NCBI GenBank assembly: GCA_944739405.2
Contig: OX123188.2
Location: 65,739,251-65,803,250 of the forward strand
DNA length: 64,000 nucleotides
DNA from: Euclidia mi
Lineage: Eukaryota > Arthropoda > Insecta > Lepidoptera > Erebidae
Reading direction: 5' to 3'
Below are positions 46,681 to 58,476 of the stretch, in pieces. Made by a program: the position numbers and the translations under genes. Below the pieces are notes generated by a model. It ran no database searches, was not told where the DNA came from, and was given only the letters and a program-made list of their open reading frames with translations. Positions within the stretch are counted from its first letter, which is position 1. Each line of letters starts with the position of its first letter.

Positions 46681-47637
46681 TTTCACATACATATAATATT
46701 TAATAGATTATGTTTGTCATGTGCCGAAGAGCTCTCAGCTCTTAGGTCAAGATAGGTGAAGCCGTAACTTAGCCTACGAAATACTAGTATATGACAAAAT
46801 TTATGGCTAAAGCCTTGACGCATGCGCAGTCTTCTCTGAGAGGCTCGGCACTTACGCAACCTGAACAATATTTGCTCCAATCTATTAATTATAAAAGCAA
46901 TGCATTTACGCCCGAAATGCAAATTAATAGAGCAGGGTAATATACAACGTTAGTACAGCTAGGTATAATGTCATGGTCCGAGAAAATACTATACGTAGCA
47001 GCAAACTAGTAATTAATCAAGAATATTTTATTTTATGTTACGACGTGTCCTCAAGTTGTAAAATTTATTTGCAATTTTATAAGCGCCTTATATGGTCGTT
47101 TGGACAAGTTCATAAATCTATTGCATACTGGTCTGGGGAGTAAAAAAACCTTAACAAAGGAATACAATCACGTCGTGGGTACAGCATTGTATGAATCTAA
47201 TAATTCTTAACTCGCACGTGCCTGTTTATGCTCACAGTATAATTTTCATGTCATATTTTTTATCTGAATTAAGACAAAGGCTTTTAAAATGAATGGTATC
47301 TTACGTACTGCTAATATTTATTAGTGGCTTCATTTTTAAAAGAAATACTTACGTAGCTATTATTTAATGGTAGGAATATGACTACCTGCAATTATATTCT
47401 GGATATATTTATTGATTACTTATCTAACACAAGGAATATTTCTTTGTTTTTGTCCTACGAGAGCGATGAAAAGCAATAAGCGACCTGTTTACACGACACA
47501 TGTAGAGCAACAGCTGATGGATCTAAAGTGCTCGATTTAAATACATATAACAATCACATGGCTTTTATTTTCAGTCTTGAGTATTTTATGCTACTATTAT
47601 TATAACGATTTATTAAGGAACTTAAGGTATCATCATC
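46681..47637. other. AT-rich spacer
   Basis: No gene or element recognised. Confidence 0.4.
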
Positions 47638-47690
47638 ATCATGTCAGCCTAGAGACCTCCACTGCTGAAGATAACCTCACCAAAAGTTCT
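47638..47690 (-). repeat. LINE or SINE tail fragment
   Basis: An ATC repeat is followed by the reverse complement of a CAGCAGTGGAGGTCTCTAGG string, as in the tails at 55860-55960 and 49745-49965. Confidence 0.4.
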
Positions 47691-47836
47691 CCAAGATCGG
47701 TCTATAGATATTGTACCAGTGATTGCCATTTCAAAAGTGTCATACGTACCTACTACAGTGTGAAATAAGACAGGAAAAAGGAAATAATCTCGAACTTCAA
47801 AGCAAGCAAACGGTAGCAACATTTTTATAATGACAA

Positions 47837-48013
47837 CTAGCTTTTGCCCGCTGCTTCGCACGCGTAAATTACGATTAGATAAAATATTTTGTACAAACAC
47901 CCCTTCCCTCCTCAAGGGCCATACATGCTAAATTTAACCTTCTTGCGCCCAATAATTTCGGCTGTAATGTGTCTCTCAGTCAGTCAGTAACGCAAGGACT
48001 TTATATACACAGA
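47837..48013 (-). mobile_element. Helitron-like non-autonomous element, 177 bp
   Basis: On the reverse strand it begins TCTGTGTATATAAAGTCC and ends GCGGGCAAAAGCTAG, with A before the start (48014) and T after the end (47836). These are the Helitron boundary rules. It shares GTTACTGACTGACTG with the copies at 26383, 35552 and 49732. It abuts a tandem array whose unit is cut off exactly at 48014. Confidence 0.75.
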
Positions 48014-49732
48014 TTGAAGTGATTCCATTGAATAAAAGTTTTTACACAATCTCTGAATCCCTTTTCTACCCTCTTAGGGGAAAATTTCCAAGATAAATGT
48101 CTTTGTGTTCGCTAACGTCATTTGCGGACCCAATAAACCAAGTATGAAGTTAATCTGGCAAGGCATAAAAGGTTCTATGCAAATTATGACTCCCCTTTTT
48201 ATCCACTTAGGGTAAGAACTTCCAAAAAGACTTTCTTAGTGTTCACTAACTTCATTTGAGGAACCAATAGGTATACAAAGTTTGCAGTTATTCCATTGAG
48301 GGAATAAAAAGTTTCAGGACAGTGACATTGTAAAAAAATGTAAAATAAATTATCCAAGTTCAAAAACCCTCTCTTAGTATTTTAGGTTAAAGAAATGAGA
48401 GAAGCCTTGGTCAGCAGTTGGACAAAGCAGAAAACTGATAAAAGTACCTACCTGCTTAAAAATAAATAAAAATAGCAAAATAATGGTTCTAAGTTTTTTG
48501 GCTTCTATTGGTCGTATAAAGAACCATCCTATGTCTTAGTTAGTGAAGATGAATAGCACTTAGATCTTAGATGAGAGCCAGCCACATAAATTTAAATTAA
48601 TGAAAATTAAATGCACATCAAGGACGATGAAAGAAATCAAGTGAAGGAATTAAAAGTTTCGTACAAACTGGGCTTTTTGAACTCCCCATTTTAGTGGTGA
48701 ATTCCCTAACGTCATTTGAGGAAGCGATATACAAAGTTTCAAGTCTTAAGCCCCATAGGGAAGTAACTTCGAAAACTCCTTTCTTGGTGTTCATTAACAT
48801 CATTTGAGGCACCTATATACAGAGTTTGAAGTTAATCCAATAAATGAAGGAATAAAAAGGTTTCATACATATTCCGACTCCCCTTTTTACCCCTTTAGGG
48901 TAAGAAATTCCAAAAATATTTTGCTTAATGTTTACTAAGGTCATTAGAGAAACCAATATACAAAGTTTGAAGTCAATCCACTGAAGGAATTATAAGTTTA
49001 ATTTAATACACACTTTGAACCCCTATCTAACCCCCTGAGGGTGGGAATTTTCAAAAATACACATTCTTAGTGTTCATTTTCGTCGTTTGAGGAACCAATA
49101 TACAAAGTTTGAAGTCAATCCATTAAAGGAATAAAAAATTACATACAAACTCTTGCCCTCAATCTTACCCTCTTAGGGGTGGAATTCTCAAAAAAAGAAT
49201 TCTTAGTGTTTACTTTTATCATTTGAGGAACTAATATACAAAGTTTGAAGTCAATCCACTGAGGGAATAATAAGTTTTATACACTCTTTGATCCTCTATC
49301 TTAACTTCCGGAGGGTAGGAATTTTCGAAAAACAAATTCTTACTGTTCACTACCGTCGTTTAAGGAACCAATATACAAAGTATGACGTTAATCCATTAGA
49401 GAGATAAAAAGTTACATACAAAATTTGACTCCCTATCTTACCCCTTTAGGGGAGGAATTTCCAGAAAAATTATTCTTAGTGTTCACTATCGTAGTTTGAG
49501 GAACTAATATACAAAGTTTGGAGTCAATCCATTGAAGGAATAAAAAGTTTCATACAAACTTTGACCCCCAGTTTTACCCCCTTAGGGTTGGAATTTCCAA
49601 AAATCCTTTCTAAGTGCTACCCTACACTCCTCAAGGAACATACATGCTAAATTTCATCTTCTTGTGACCAGGAGTTTCGGCTGTAGCATGTCTGTCAGTC
49701 AGTCAGTAACGCAAGGATTTTATATATTAAGA
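48014..49732 (-). mobile_element. Tandem array, about 138 bp units, with a Helitron-like 5' end
   Basis: The phrase AATATACAAAGTTTGAAGT recurs, with variants, near 48131, 48275, 48727, 48813, 48957, 49098, 49237, 49371 and 49507, giving a period of about 135-146 bases in the cleaner right half. The right end is a Helitron-like start on the reverse strand (TCTTAATATATAAAATCC from 49732, preceded by A). No matching 3' CTAG end was found other than that of the neighbouring 177 bp element. Confidence 0.7.
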
Positions 49733-49744
49733 TGATGAACGGAA

Positions 49745-49965
49745 TATGTCCGTGTGGTGACGGATTAAGTCACCACCCCATATCATCCCATAGTGTCGTA
49801 AGAGCCGACAGAGAGACCATACTATGCAGAGAACAGCACTGTAAGTGAAGGAAAACTTATACCAACCCGTTCGGCCAGCGTGGTAGGCCAATTCCTCCTT
49901 TCAAAGGAGAGGCCTAGTCCAGCAGTGGACTGTTAAAGGCTGATGATGAATGATGAACTAGTGGC
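49745..49965 (+). repeat. LINE-derived 3' end with GAT-rich tail
   Basis: It ends GGAGAGGCCTAGTCCAGCAG then GGCTGATGATGA, like the LINE ends at 55860-55960 (reverse) and 62955-63045. The upstream part (GTCGTAAGAGCCGAC) looks like LINE 3' untranslated sequence. No frame is preserved. Confidence 0.5.
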
Positions 49966-51544
49966 ATGATAGATGAATTTATAGACTACCAGTTTTGACT
50001 AATGTTAGGTTTAATGAATTAATTAAACATGATAATTTCTGGGTCAACTGAATAATAGCACCGAACCCTAATAGCCTTGCTCATGCTGAGAGTGAGCCAC
50101 AATTGTTGATCATGTAAGTTATTTTGTTGGTTTGTGTTCTATTTTTCTTCATAAAATTACTGTATCTCACCAATAGCAATAAATTTGTGTTTATTTATTT
50201 TATAATATCAATCAAATCAGTTTAATGATACATTTTACTACCAGCTCAAAATGTGTATTTGATGCGCCGTGGTACGTTGGCACTAACCGCGTTTCCAATG
50301 AAAATGTTCGTCTTTCATCTTGTTTGGTCTTATAACTCAACTAACAGATATACCACAACTTAACGCTGGACCACACATCAAGTGGTAGTGGGTAGGTAAC
50401 AAAATGTATATTCCGTTAAACTACCAATAAATAACCAACACATTGACAACTTGTATGCATTATATAAATATATATTACTCATAACAAATCGTGATCGATC
50501 GATTTCTATTACTACCGTTTAACATTTAGGTAGACGGCATCTGTTGTATGTCTATTCAGCTTTTTTGTGGTATTATATATTATTATTCATATCGAATGAC
50601 TTAAAAACTAATCGAACTAATCAATACCAATATTACTTAGCTATAATATGTTTACATGACATTTTACCTGTATTTTTTCTTTATCTCGAAATACAGCGAT
50701 ACCTATCGAGTAAAATCGTTAATTTATTATCTAGGAACGAACTCAAACACACACAAAAAATATCGCCAAAATCAGTGGTAACGTGTACCTTCAAGTGCAG
50801 TAAAAAATAAATAGTATGTTCATGTATAGAAAGGTATGTCATGTGATTAACTATAGATGGTGATATATTCATAAGCTACCAACCCCCTCAGGAAAATGAG
50901 TATGTACCTACCTATTATTTTAAAGGCCGCAGTACATGACACATACCATTATTTACTGACAAATATGTGATTATACGTTATTATTACTGCTCAAACAAAA
51001 CATACGCGCTGACAATGACATTTAAGGATAAAATACTCACATAAGTAGGTAGGTACCCATATACGCTGATCTGTAAAATAATGGACAAATCAGCCTATAT
51101 TTGAGTGACATAAAGCTCAAAAGGTCAACCTTGAAATGAAAAGTAATTTAAAGTGTAAGTATTTTTAACATTTATATTCATCTGGTAGTGTATTTGTCCG
51201 ATGCGATGCATAAATGCAATGCCAGATTCAGACTAAAATTTTGTTTGTGAATATAATGAACCTCATTTTTAAGTAAACTAGTACTTGTCATAAGTGTGAA
51301 CTGACACACACGCTATTCCTGGCCAGATGTTTTGACGTATAAATATTATTAGAGACGAGGATACAGGATATCATAAACTAAATAAGACTGAACGACCTGT
51401 ATGACCAGACGAAGATATACCCACCATATTTCTGCTACACTCTGTAATAGTCAGGAGTTTTTATAATATAGAGAGGCTTATTAAATCCGGACTCTACTTA
51501 TCGATTATTTTTTTATTGATAATGTCATATAGATTAATCGTAAA
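49966..51544. other. AT-rich spacer
   Basis: No gene or element recognised. Confidence 0.4.
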
Positions 51545-51680
51545 ATACATACATACATAGACTCACGCCTGTTTTTCCGAAGGGGTAGGCAGGGGCATAT
51601 TAAACGCCCACTTTTCGCCAGTATTTTGATCCCACGTAGTAGGTGGCGAGCCTATTGCCGCTTATCGGGATATTTTGTTT
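51545..51680 (-). repeat. SINE family C, 3' part
   Basis: The tail (ATACATACATACATAGACTC on the plus strand) is the reverse complement of the RTE end at 8742-8755. The body stops near 51670 without a recognisable tRNA head. Confidence 0.7.
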
Positions 51681-53659
51681 GCCAGAGCCTCGTCCGTTGA
51701 TCAGCAGGTGCACCACTTACAGGTGAGGTTGGCTTGGGACCTTAAGTTCTTGGTGGGAACCCTATGCACCATAATCGTAAAATATTACTACTAAGACTCT
51801 ATTCTAAATTATAATAAAAAGACAATTTAGGAATGCCAATCTATTGTAAGCAATTATTTTGCTAATTGCTTATTGCATGCCTCAGGCAATGTCCATGTGC
51901 CCTTAACCCCTAGTGTTTGTAGGTAAAGTCAAAGCCACGCACATCATTAACTTGTCGAGTTTGACACTAATATCCATAAATATCCATGTCGGTGTCAAAG
52001 TTTAAGTAAATACCTATAATAAATTACTTGGCAGTCTTTAAATAATTTGCCTCGTTTTAGTGCCACTTACGATGTATGTTTTTTATTTTTTTACTGCCCA
52101 TGTGTGCGTTTTTTATGCCTTGCCTTAAAAAGTTGTTCATAATTTAACCATGGGCGACATAGAGCTAGTTTGAAATTATTGAACTATAATAAGTACTAAA
52201 ACAAATAGTTTTGAGAAATGTAATGAAAAGCTGTATCAAAATCAGATTACAAATACAAGTAGATAAATGAGTGCCTAAATAAGTTACTAATGCTAATCTA
52301 AACAAACTAAGCCTTAGAAAATATTAGGCGCGTTTTATGCGGAAAGTAAATCAAAAGCTCTATTTACTACCACCTCCAAGTATTTTGATCTTGTTGCAGA
52401 TATAATAGACATTAAAATAGAAATTAGCTTTGTCATATACGAGCAAAAAAGCTCATTTGATTTAACAACTTAAGGATTGCAATACGGTCATCAGATATCC
52501 TTAAATGACCCAACTTTTTGTACAACAAATCAAAAGACAAAAACCAAATCGATAAAATAAAAATAAGATTAAAGATTGTTATCATAATTACAGGTATACG
52601 TTGGCTTGATTTATTTATCAAAGCGAAGTAATTGGTATTACAGTATTTGCGGATAACGGATAACTACAAAATTTTTATAGCAAAATAAGCGCGGTAGCTT
52701 GCAAGTGATATTTCTTTATTAGTGAACACCTCAACACAATGTGACGTTTGTTGTAAAATTTAAAATTGCGCCTAAAATTCTGATGATTTCGCTGAATCTT
52801 AATGGTAATGTAGTAGTCTTTCGCTCGATAGCTCTATTTTTCTTGTAAGTCAGCGAAAAAGTTAAAAACACTTATCGGGGCCTTCTCATTCACTTGCTTG
52901 AATTAAAAATACTTATCTAATTAACTAATATAACTGAAATCAGATTATTTACTTTTATTTTTATCTTCGCTCTAACATAGCAACAATTCTCAATCCTACA
53001 TTCTAACAGACTACTGCAAATATCCGATGTAACTGATCTGTTTCATCTAAAACAACTCGCTTGAAAAATCCCTTCTTGATACTTTACTCACGAAGTTACA
53101 TACAGCGCTCATTGCAAAAACATCGGTAGAACAACTTCCGTAACCTTAACATCTTCATCGAACAATATCAATCCTAGCCGTCAATAACAAGCATTCAAAC
53201 TAATAACAAGTACAGAGTCGTTTATATAAAAACTTGTACACTTGCGAAGGCCAGCCACTACAATTATTCCGCTGCTATGCGACAGCCTCATCAACATATC
53301 TTAATGAGTTAATACCTTAGCGACGATATACTTTGCTATATACATTACTATCTGTATTAGATACGAGATGCAAATACTTTTGTAAAAACAGCCAGTTGTT
53401 AAGCATAATATTAATAGCGTGAAACGGGAAATTCTTTTAAAAATACTTTGATGCTTTTTTTTGCCGCCATTTTGTTGTAGCTGTAGCTACATACGACTGC
53501 TTATTATGAGCTTAGCCAGCTTACTTCGTACCTCTACCTAATCGGATACGAAGTTGTGTAATCAAAGTATCCTCACTCTAGATGCCGATCATCACACATA
53601 TTTGTTCTTGTTGTTGATAATTTCTCAGAGACAGGAAGAAATTGTTACGATTGACTGCC
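51681..53659. other. AT-rich spacer
   Basis: No gene or element recognised. Confidence 0.4.
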
Positions 53660-53905
53660 TCTGTAGTCCTGCGGTAGTGTTAGCGACTGCGCATCATGAG
53701 GTCCCGGGTTTGATTCCCGGGACGGACAAAAAGTGATATTGGGTTTTTATGTTAGGAATAGAAAGTTCGGAGTCAGGGAGTTGGCGGTGTCACACCTCTG
53801 TGACTCGGAAACCACGTTAAGCCGTTTGTCCTTCGCCCAATCTCTCTCAGGTCGTATCGCTTGTGCGTCCCATCAGCCTATGAAAGTGAGGGAATAAAGA
53901 GTGCA
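53660..53905 (+). repeat. Chimeric tRNA-derived SINE
   Basis: The head and B box (GGTTTGATTCCCGGGACGG) follow family C. The body then reads GACTCGGAAACCACGTTAAG with CCGTTTGTCC, like the CTCGG-GAGCACGTTAAGC block of family A2. It ends differently from both, with GAGGGAATAAAGAG. Confidence 0.6.
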
Positions 53906-54509
53906 CTTGTGCACTATAATATGTCCCGCGCAGTTGGCAAGTTTCATATATAGACTAGCCACCATGACCAAAATTACGATTATCGACTCTGTCTTAATTT
54001 TAGAGCTAAATCGAAGCTAGGTAGTTAATAGCTTTCATTAACAGATTTTAGCCATAAAGATCATGATTATAGTAGCATAACATTCTTGATATTCAATAAG
54101 ATGTCTGATTTAATATTTATTTGAAGGTAAATTTCTTTTTGCATCATACTTGCATCGAACAGGGTCACAAACATTAGCATATTGTTTATTAAATAAACTG
54201 ATTTAAATTAACATTATATTGTAAAGCAACAATGAACTTTAATATCACTATTTATTAATAATAAAATTAATTAAAATGTTACGAAGGCTTTTCAACATTG
54301 AACATTACATCGTAAGCTTGTAAGTATATAATAAATAATAATGCATTTCTTGCTAATATTAACCATTGCCAACATTCACTCAATAACTGTTGAATGGTAG
54401 GATAATAATATTAAAAATTATATGATAAGCAAGATTTTAATACAGTCAATGTTATTTTGTTTTAATGCTTGGTTATATTTTCTGGCAATTTTATAACAAA
54501 TACGTAATT
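53906..54509. other. AT-rich spacer
   Basis: Nothing recognised. Confidence 0.4.
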
Positions 54510-54640
54510 TTCATCGTCCTAGCGAAGTCGCAGATGCATCCAAGTATTTCGCCTTGAAACCCGAGATTTTCATTCTAGTCTAACCAGATTTGACAGAATA
54601 TTAAATTTTTCACAGAGTGACTGCCTAACCTTGAACCTAA

Positions 54641-54650
54641 CCTTAACCAA
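54641..54650. repeat. Target-site duplication, left (CCTTAACCAA)
   Basis: Exact partner at 54946-54955. Confidence 0.75.
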
Positions 54651-54945
54651 AGAGCTCAGATATTTAGATAGAGGCGCTTTTCCTATGGGCGCTCTGAAGA
54701 CAAACTTTCTGTAACCCAAATTGCCGCTCGGCGGTGTAGCAGTCGCGCTGTGACAGCTGTTTTTACGAGAGCAAGAGAGATGAATGCTCCTCCTGTGTAT
54801 CTTAGCTACGAGAGCAAGCGAGAGGGAGAACGACGCTAGCGCCGCCAACGCCGCCAACTACGAACCAAACTGGAGACAATCCGCACTTGGAAACGGCACA
54901 AGAAATCCTTATGAACTGCGCTTCTATGAAAATCTGTATTCATTG
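54651..54945. mobile_element. About 290 bp dispersed repeat, copy 2
   Basis: Relative of 3483-3771 with the same end points (AGAGC, CATTG). Weak inverted similarity exists between its ends (CAGAT..ATAGA.GCGC). A 10 bp duplication would suit Mutator-like integration better than hAT (8 bp), but this is only a guess. No coding capacity. Confidence 0.7.
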
Positions 54946-54955
54946 CCTTAACCAA
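54946..54955. repeat. Target-site duplication, right (CCTTAACCAA)
   Basis: Exact partner of 54641-54650. Confidence 0.75.
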
Positions 54956-55110
54956 GGAAATAGCGTTATCCATTGGCTTAGATCAGTGGCAGGCTATTCA
55001 ACGATACTGATCCTCCTTAACGACTATCAATGACCTTCTGTGATTGCTATGACAGCCAGGACCGACGCGAAGGCTTATCGTGCTTGCTAATCACGATGAC
55101 TAACAATTTT

Positions 55111-55440
55111 ATCTGAATACATAATCTATTTTATTGTTATATCAGACAATATTTATGAAAATAAAGTGAACTAGAAAATAGTTACCTACTTTAGTTACTA
55201 ATGTCATTCAAACAACATAAATCCTCAGGGCGTTTAGTGCAATTGACTGAAATCGTCTATTGTCTGTAGATATCTTTAAGAAGTCGGAGCCCTATAACTT
55301 ATAAATGACTCAAGTGATGCGCAACTTGTGAACTTTTACGTTCTAGATCAACATTTTCGATTACCTTATAACTTGAATTCTTGCACAAGCTTTATTATTC
55401 AACGAATATTTGGTGTTTAAGCTAGACAATATAATTTATT
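55111..55440. other. AT-rich spacer
   Basis: Nothing recognised. Confidence 0.4.
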
Positions 55441-57797
55441 AAAAAAACCGGTCAAGTGCGAGTCGGACTCGCGCACCGAGGGTTCCGTACAAACCTGTAG
55501 GTATATAAGTAAAAGTTCACCAGTCATAGTTATGATATTTTTATTGCCAAATGAAATCCATAACATTACAGTATGGAAAGCTGGAGGAGCATAAATTAAA
55601 TAAAAGGGGTCTTTGTTGTTTGTAATCAGTCATCCTTTATTTTATATTAACATAATATATCGCTTATTTTATAATATAACTTAAATATCTATACCAGCCT
55701 TGCAGCAGCCTTGCAAAAGTCTGCTGATGCATGACGGTAAGATTTTTTATCAAAGTTATTGATTTACAAAGTTTTAGTGACTATTAGAAATCTGTTACAA
55801 AAATACTTATAAAGTACAGAATAATTAGCAAAAAGGTTTGAAGACTATGTAATTATTTGAAATCTCAATCTCAATCAGCCTATCGCAGTCCACTGCTGGA
55901 CATAGGCCTCTCCCAACACGCACCACAGCACACGGTCCTCAGCCTTCCGCATCCTTTATCTGGGCTATAAGATTTTGAGTTCACGGAAAGTACCCTGTAG
56001 GTTTTGATTCCCTTGCGAGTAGTCGCGAGTTTAAAAATATGATTATATTGCTCTTTCTTTTGATTGCGTAGACATAGAAGTTTGATTTTGTTACAGCCTA
56101 ACGGTGTTATATACCTGAGTATTTGCTATGAATTTCAATTTAATACCTCTACGCGTTCAAGAGTAAGGGGTAGTAACTTTAAATTTTTTTTAAATATGTT
56201 TTTATATGCTGTAACTAAAAATTTACGGTTTTCGCAATTTTTCCTTTATAAGTGATATAAGACGTTGCTTCGTACCAAATTTCAAGATTTTGAGTTCACG
56301 GAAAGAACCCTGTAGGTTTTGATTCCCTTGCGAGTAGTCGCGAGTTTGAAAATATGCTTATATTGCTCTTTATTTTGATTGCGTTGACATAGAAGATTGA
56401 TTTTGTTGCAGCTTAACGGTGTTATATACCTGAGTATTTGATATGAATTTCAATTTAATACCTCCACGCGTTTAAGAGAAAGGGGTAGTAACTTTAATTT
56501 TCTTTTAAATATGTTTTTATATGCTGTAACTAAAAATTTACGGTTTTCGCAATTTTTCCTTCATATGTGATATAAGACGTTACTTCGTACCAAATTTCAA
56601 GATTCTGAGTTCACGGGAAGTACCCTGTAGGTTTTGATTCACTTGCGAGTAGGCGCGAGTTTGAAAATATGCTTATATTGGTCTTTCTTTTGATTGCGTT
56701 GACATAGAAGCTTGATTTCGTTGCAGCCTTACGGTGTTATATACCTGAGTATTTGGTATGAATTTCAATTTAATAACCCCACGCGTTCAAGAGAAAGGGG
56801 TAGTAACTTTAAATTTATGAAAAATATTTTTCCTATATGATGTAACTAAAAATTTATGGTTTTCGCAATTTTTCCTTTATATGTGCTATAAGGCGTGGCT
56901 TCGTACCAAATTTCAAGATTCTGAGCTCACGGAAAGTACCCTGTAGGTTTTGATTCACTTGCGAGTAGGCGCGAGTTTGAAAATATGCTTATATTGCTCT
57001 TTCTTTTGATTACATTGACATAGAAGCTTGATTTTGTTGCAGCTTAACGGTGTTATATACTTGAGTATTTGATATGAATTTCAATTTAATACCTCCACGC
57101 GTTTAAGAGAAAGGGGTAGTAACTTTAATTTTTTTTTAAATATGTTTTTATATGCTGTAACTAAAAATAATATAAGACGTTACTTCGTACCAAATTTCAA
57201 GATTCTGAGTTCACGGGAAGTACCCTGTAGGTTTTGATTCACTTGCGAGTAGGCGCGAGTTTGAAAATATGCTTATATTGGTCTTTCTTTTGATTGCGTT
57301 GATATAGAAGCTTGATTTCGTTGCAGCCTTACGGTGTTATATACCTGAGTATTTGGTATGAATTTCAATTTAATATCTCCACGCGTTTAAGAGAAAGGGG
57401 TAGTAACTTTAAATTTTTTTTAAATATGTTTTTATATGCTGTAACAAAAAATTTACGGTTTTCGCAATTTTTCCTATATAAGTGATATAAAACGTTGCTT
57501 TGTACCAAATTTCAAGATTCTGAGTTCACGGGAAGTACCCTGTAGGTTTTGATCCAATGCGAGTTTGAAAATATGCTGAAATTTGCAGCATATACAGCTG
57601 TATCTTTTGATTGCGTTGGATTAGAAGTTTGATTTTTTTATAGCACTATGGAACCGTAGATTCGAGTATTTAGTATAAATTTCAGTTTGATACCTCCACA
57701 CATTCCTGAGAAAAAGGGTCTTGACATACGGACGGACAACAAAGTGATCCTATAAGGGTTCCGTTTTTTCCTTTCGAGGTACGGAACCCTAAAAAGG
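55441..57797 (-). repeat. GGGTTCCG-type element with 315 bp tandem units
   Basis: One end carries GGTCAAGTGCGAGTCGGACT with a 7 bp stem (GCGAGTC/GACTCGC at 55458-55472) followed by GAGGGTTCCGTAC, strings I associate with a repeat abundant in lepidopteran genomes. The other end has a 10 bp stem (57755-57764 with 57781-57790). Between them, units start at about 55971, 56286, 56601, 56917, 57201 and 57516, so the period is 315, with one unit about 31 bp shorter. It is the same family as 26791-27675, in reverse orientation. Confidence 0.75.
55860..55960 (-). pseudogene. LINE ORF C-terminus and tail fragment
   Basis: The reverse strand reads RMRKAEDRVLWCVLGEAYVQ then QWTAIG and a stop, followed by GGCTGATTGAGATTGAGATT-type tail. 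The same peptide ending is found at 62955-63045. It belongs to a LINE family I cannot name with certainty. It lies within the GGGTTCCG-type element, near its left part. Confidence 0.6.
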
Positions 57798-57803
57798 GTT
57801 AAA

Positions 57804-58185
57804 TATACAGGGTGTAAAAAGACCCTTAACGAAAACTGAAATCCCATGTTGTACCAATCACTACGAACATTTCTTACTTCGGCACCATGCCTGGGAAATT
57901 ACTTGTTCGGGAGATATTGACGCTCAAAGTTAGTATAGAATGTTTTTAATTAAGTACAAAATCGATGCATTTACCCCGCCAATTTGTTCTTTAGATGCCC
58001 TATGACCCCATGGATAAGTAGGTATTTCGAGCATTGTACGCGCGCGCTTTTAATTGAGGTTTAAAAAATGTGAAAACTTAAAAAAAAATCGTTACCCTGG
58101 TTTTATTTTTGGTTAGTATGACTTGGCATGATGTCCACAACGAGTAGACTTCGGCTTGGTGATGGGTCTTGTGACACCCTGTATA
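57804..58185. mobile_element. Small inverted-repeat element, about 380 bp
   Basis: TATACAGGGTGTAAAAAGAC at the left is matched by the reverse complement of GTCTTGTGACACCCTGTATA at the right, with two mismatches. The outer TATA on both sides could be a target duplication around a CAGGGTGT...ACACCCTG element. No transposase frame is present. Confidence 0.6.
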
Positions 58186-58397
58186 AATGGGGTGCTTTGG
58201 TATATCTATTATGTATGAGTTACCGCTAACGGTTAAAGGTTGTCCCAAAATACCTAGCTTCCTGATATATGATTGAGCAAAGAAAGATTTTCCAATTATT
58301 TATCTCTAATGACTTACTTGTACACCGGTACGTTTCATAAATTTAGCTATGAATTCAAAATGGATCACACTGGCACTTTCAAAGTTTCAGCCACAAC
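58186..58397. other. Short spacer
   Basis: Nothing recognised. Confidence 0.35.
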
Positions 58398-58476
58398 ATC
58401 CATCATCCTCCTAGCGTTATCCCCGTTTCAACCCGAGTCCGCTTTCTAGTCTAACCGGCTTCGGCTGAATATTAAA
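58398..58476 (-). repeat. SINE family A2, tail half of a split copy
   Basis: ATCATCCTCCTAGCGTTATC, then GCTTTCTAGTCTAACCGGCT and GGCTGAATATTA match the reverse complement of the last 80 bases of the 1-345 copy. The sequence resumes at 61027. Confidence 0.7.

Larger units (their letters stand above)
54510..55110 (-). repeat. SINE family A2, diverged and split by an insertion
   Basis: The tail part (CTAGCG, CATTCTAGTCTAACC, GTGACTGCC) lies at 54510-54650. The rest (AAATAGCGTTATCC, TAACGACTATCAATGACC, AGCCAGGACCGACG) lies at 54946-55110. Both follow the order of the family A2 consensus. The split at 54651-54945 is the ~290 bp repeat, bounded by an exact 10 bp duplication. Confidence 0.65.

Noticed and set aside
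48014..49732. CRISPR-like array
   Set aside because: Units of about 138 bp vary along their whole length without a constant repeat and variable spacer pattern.
54628..54655. Telomere-like CCTAACCTTAACC string
   Set aside because: Only two or three irregular units; they are explained by SINE sequence and a target duplication.
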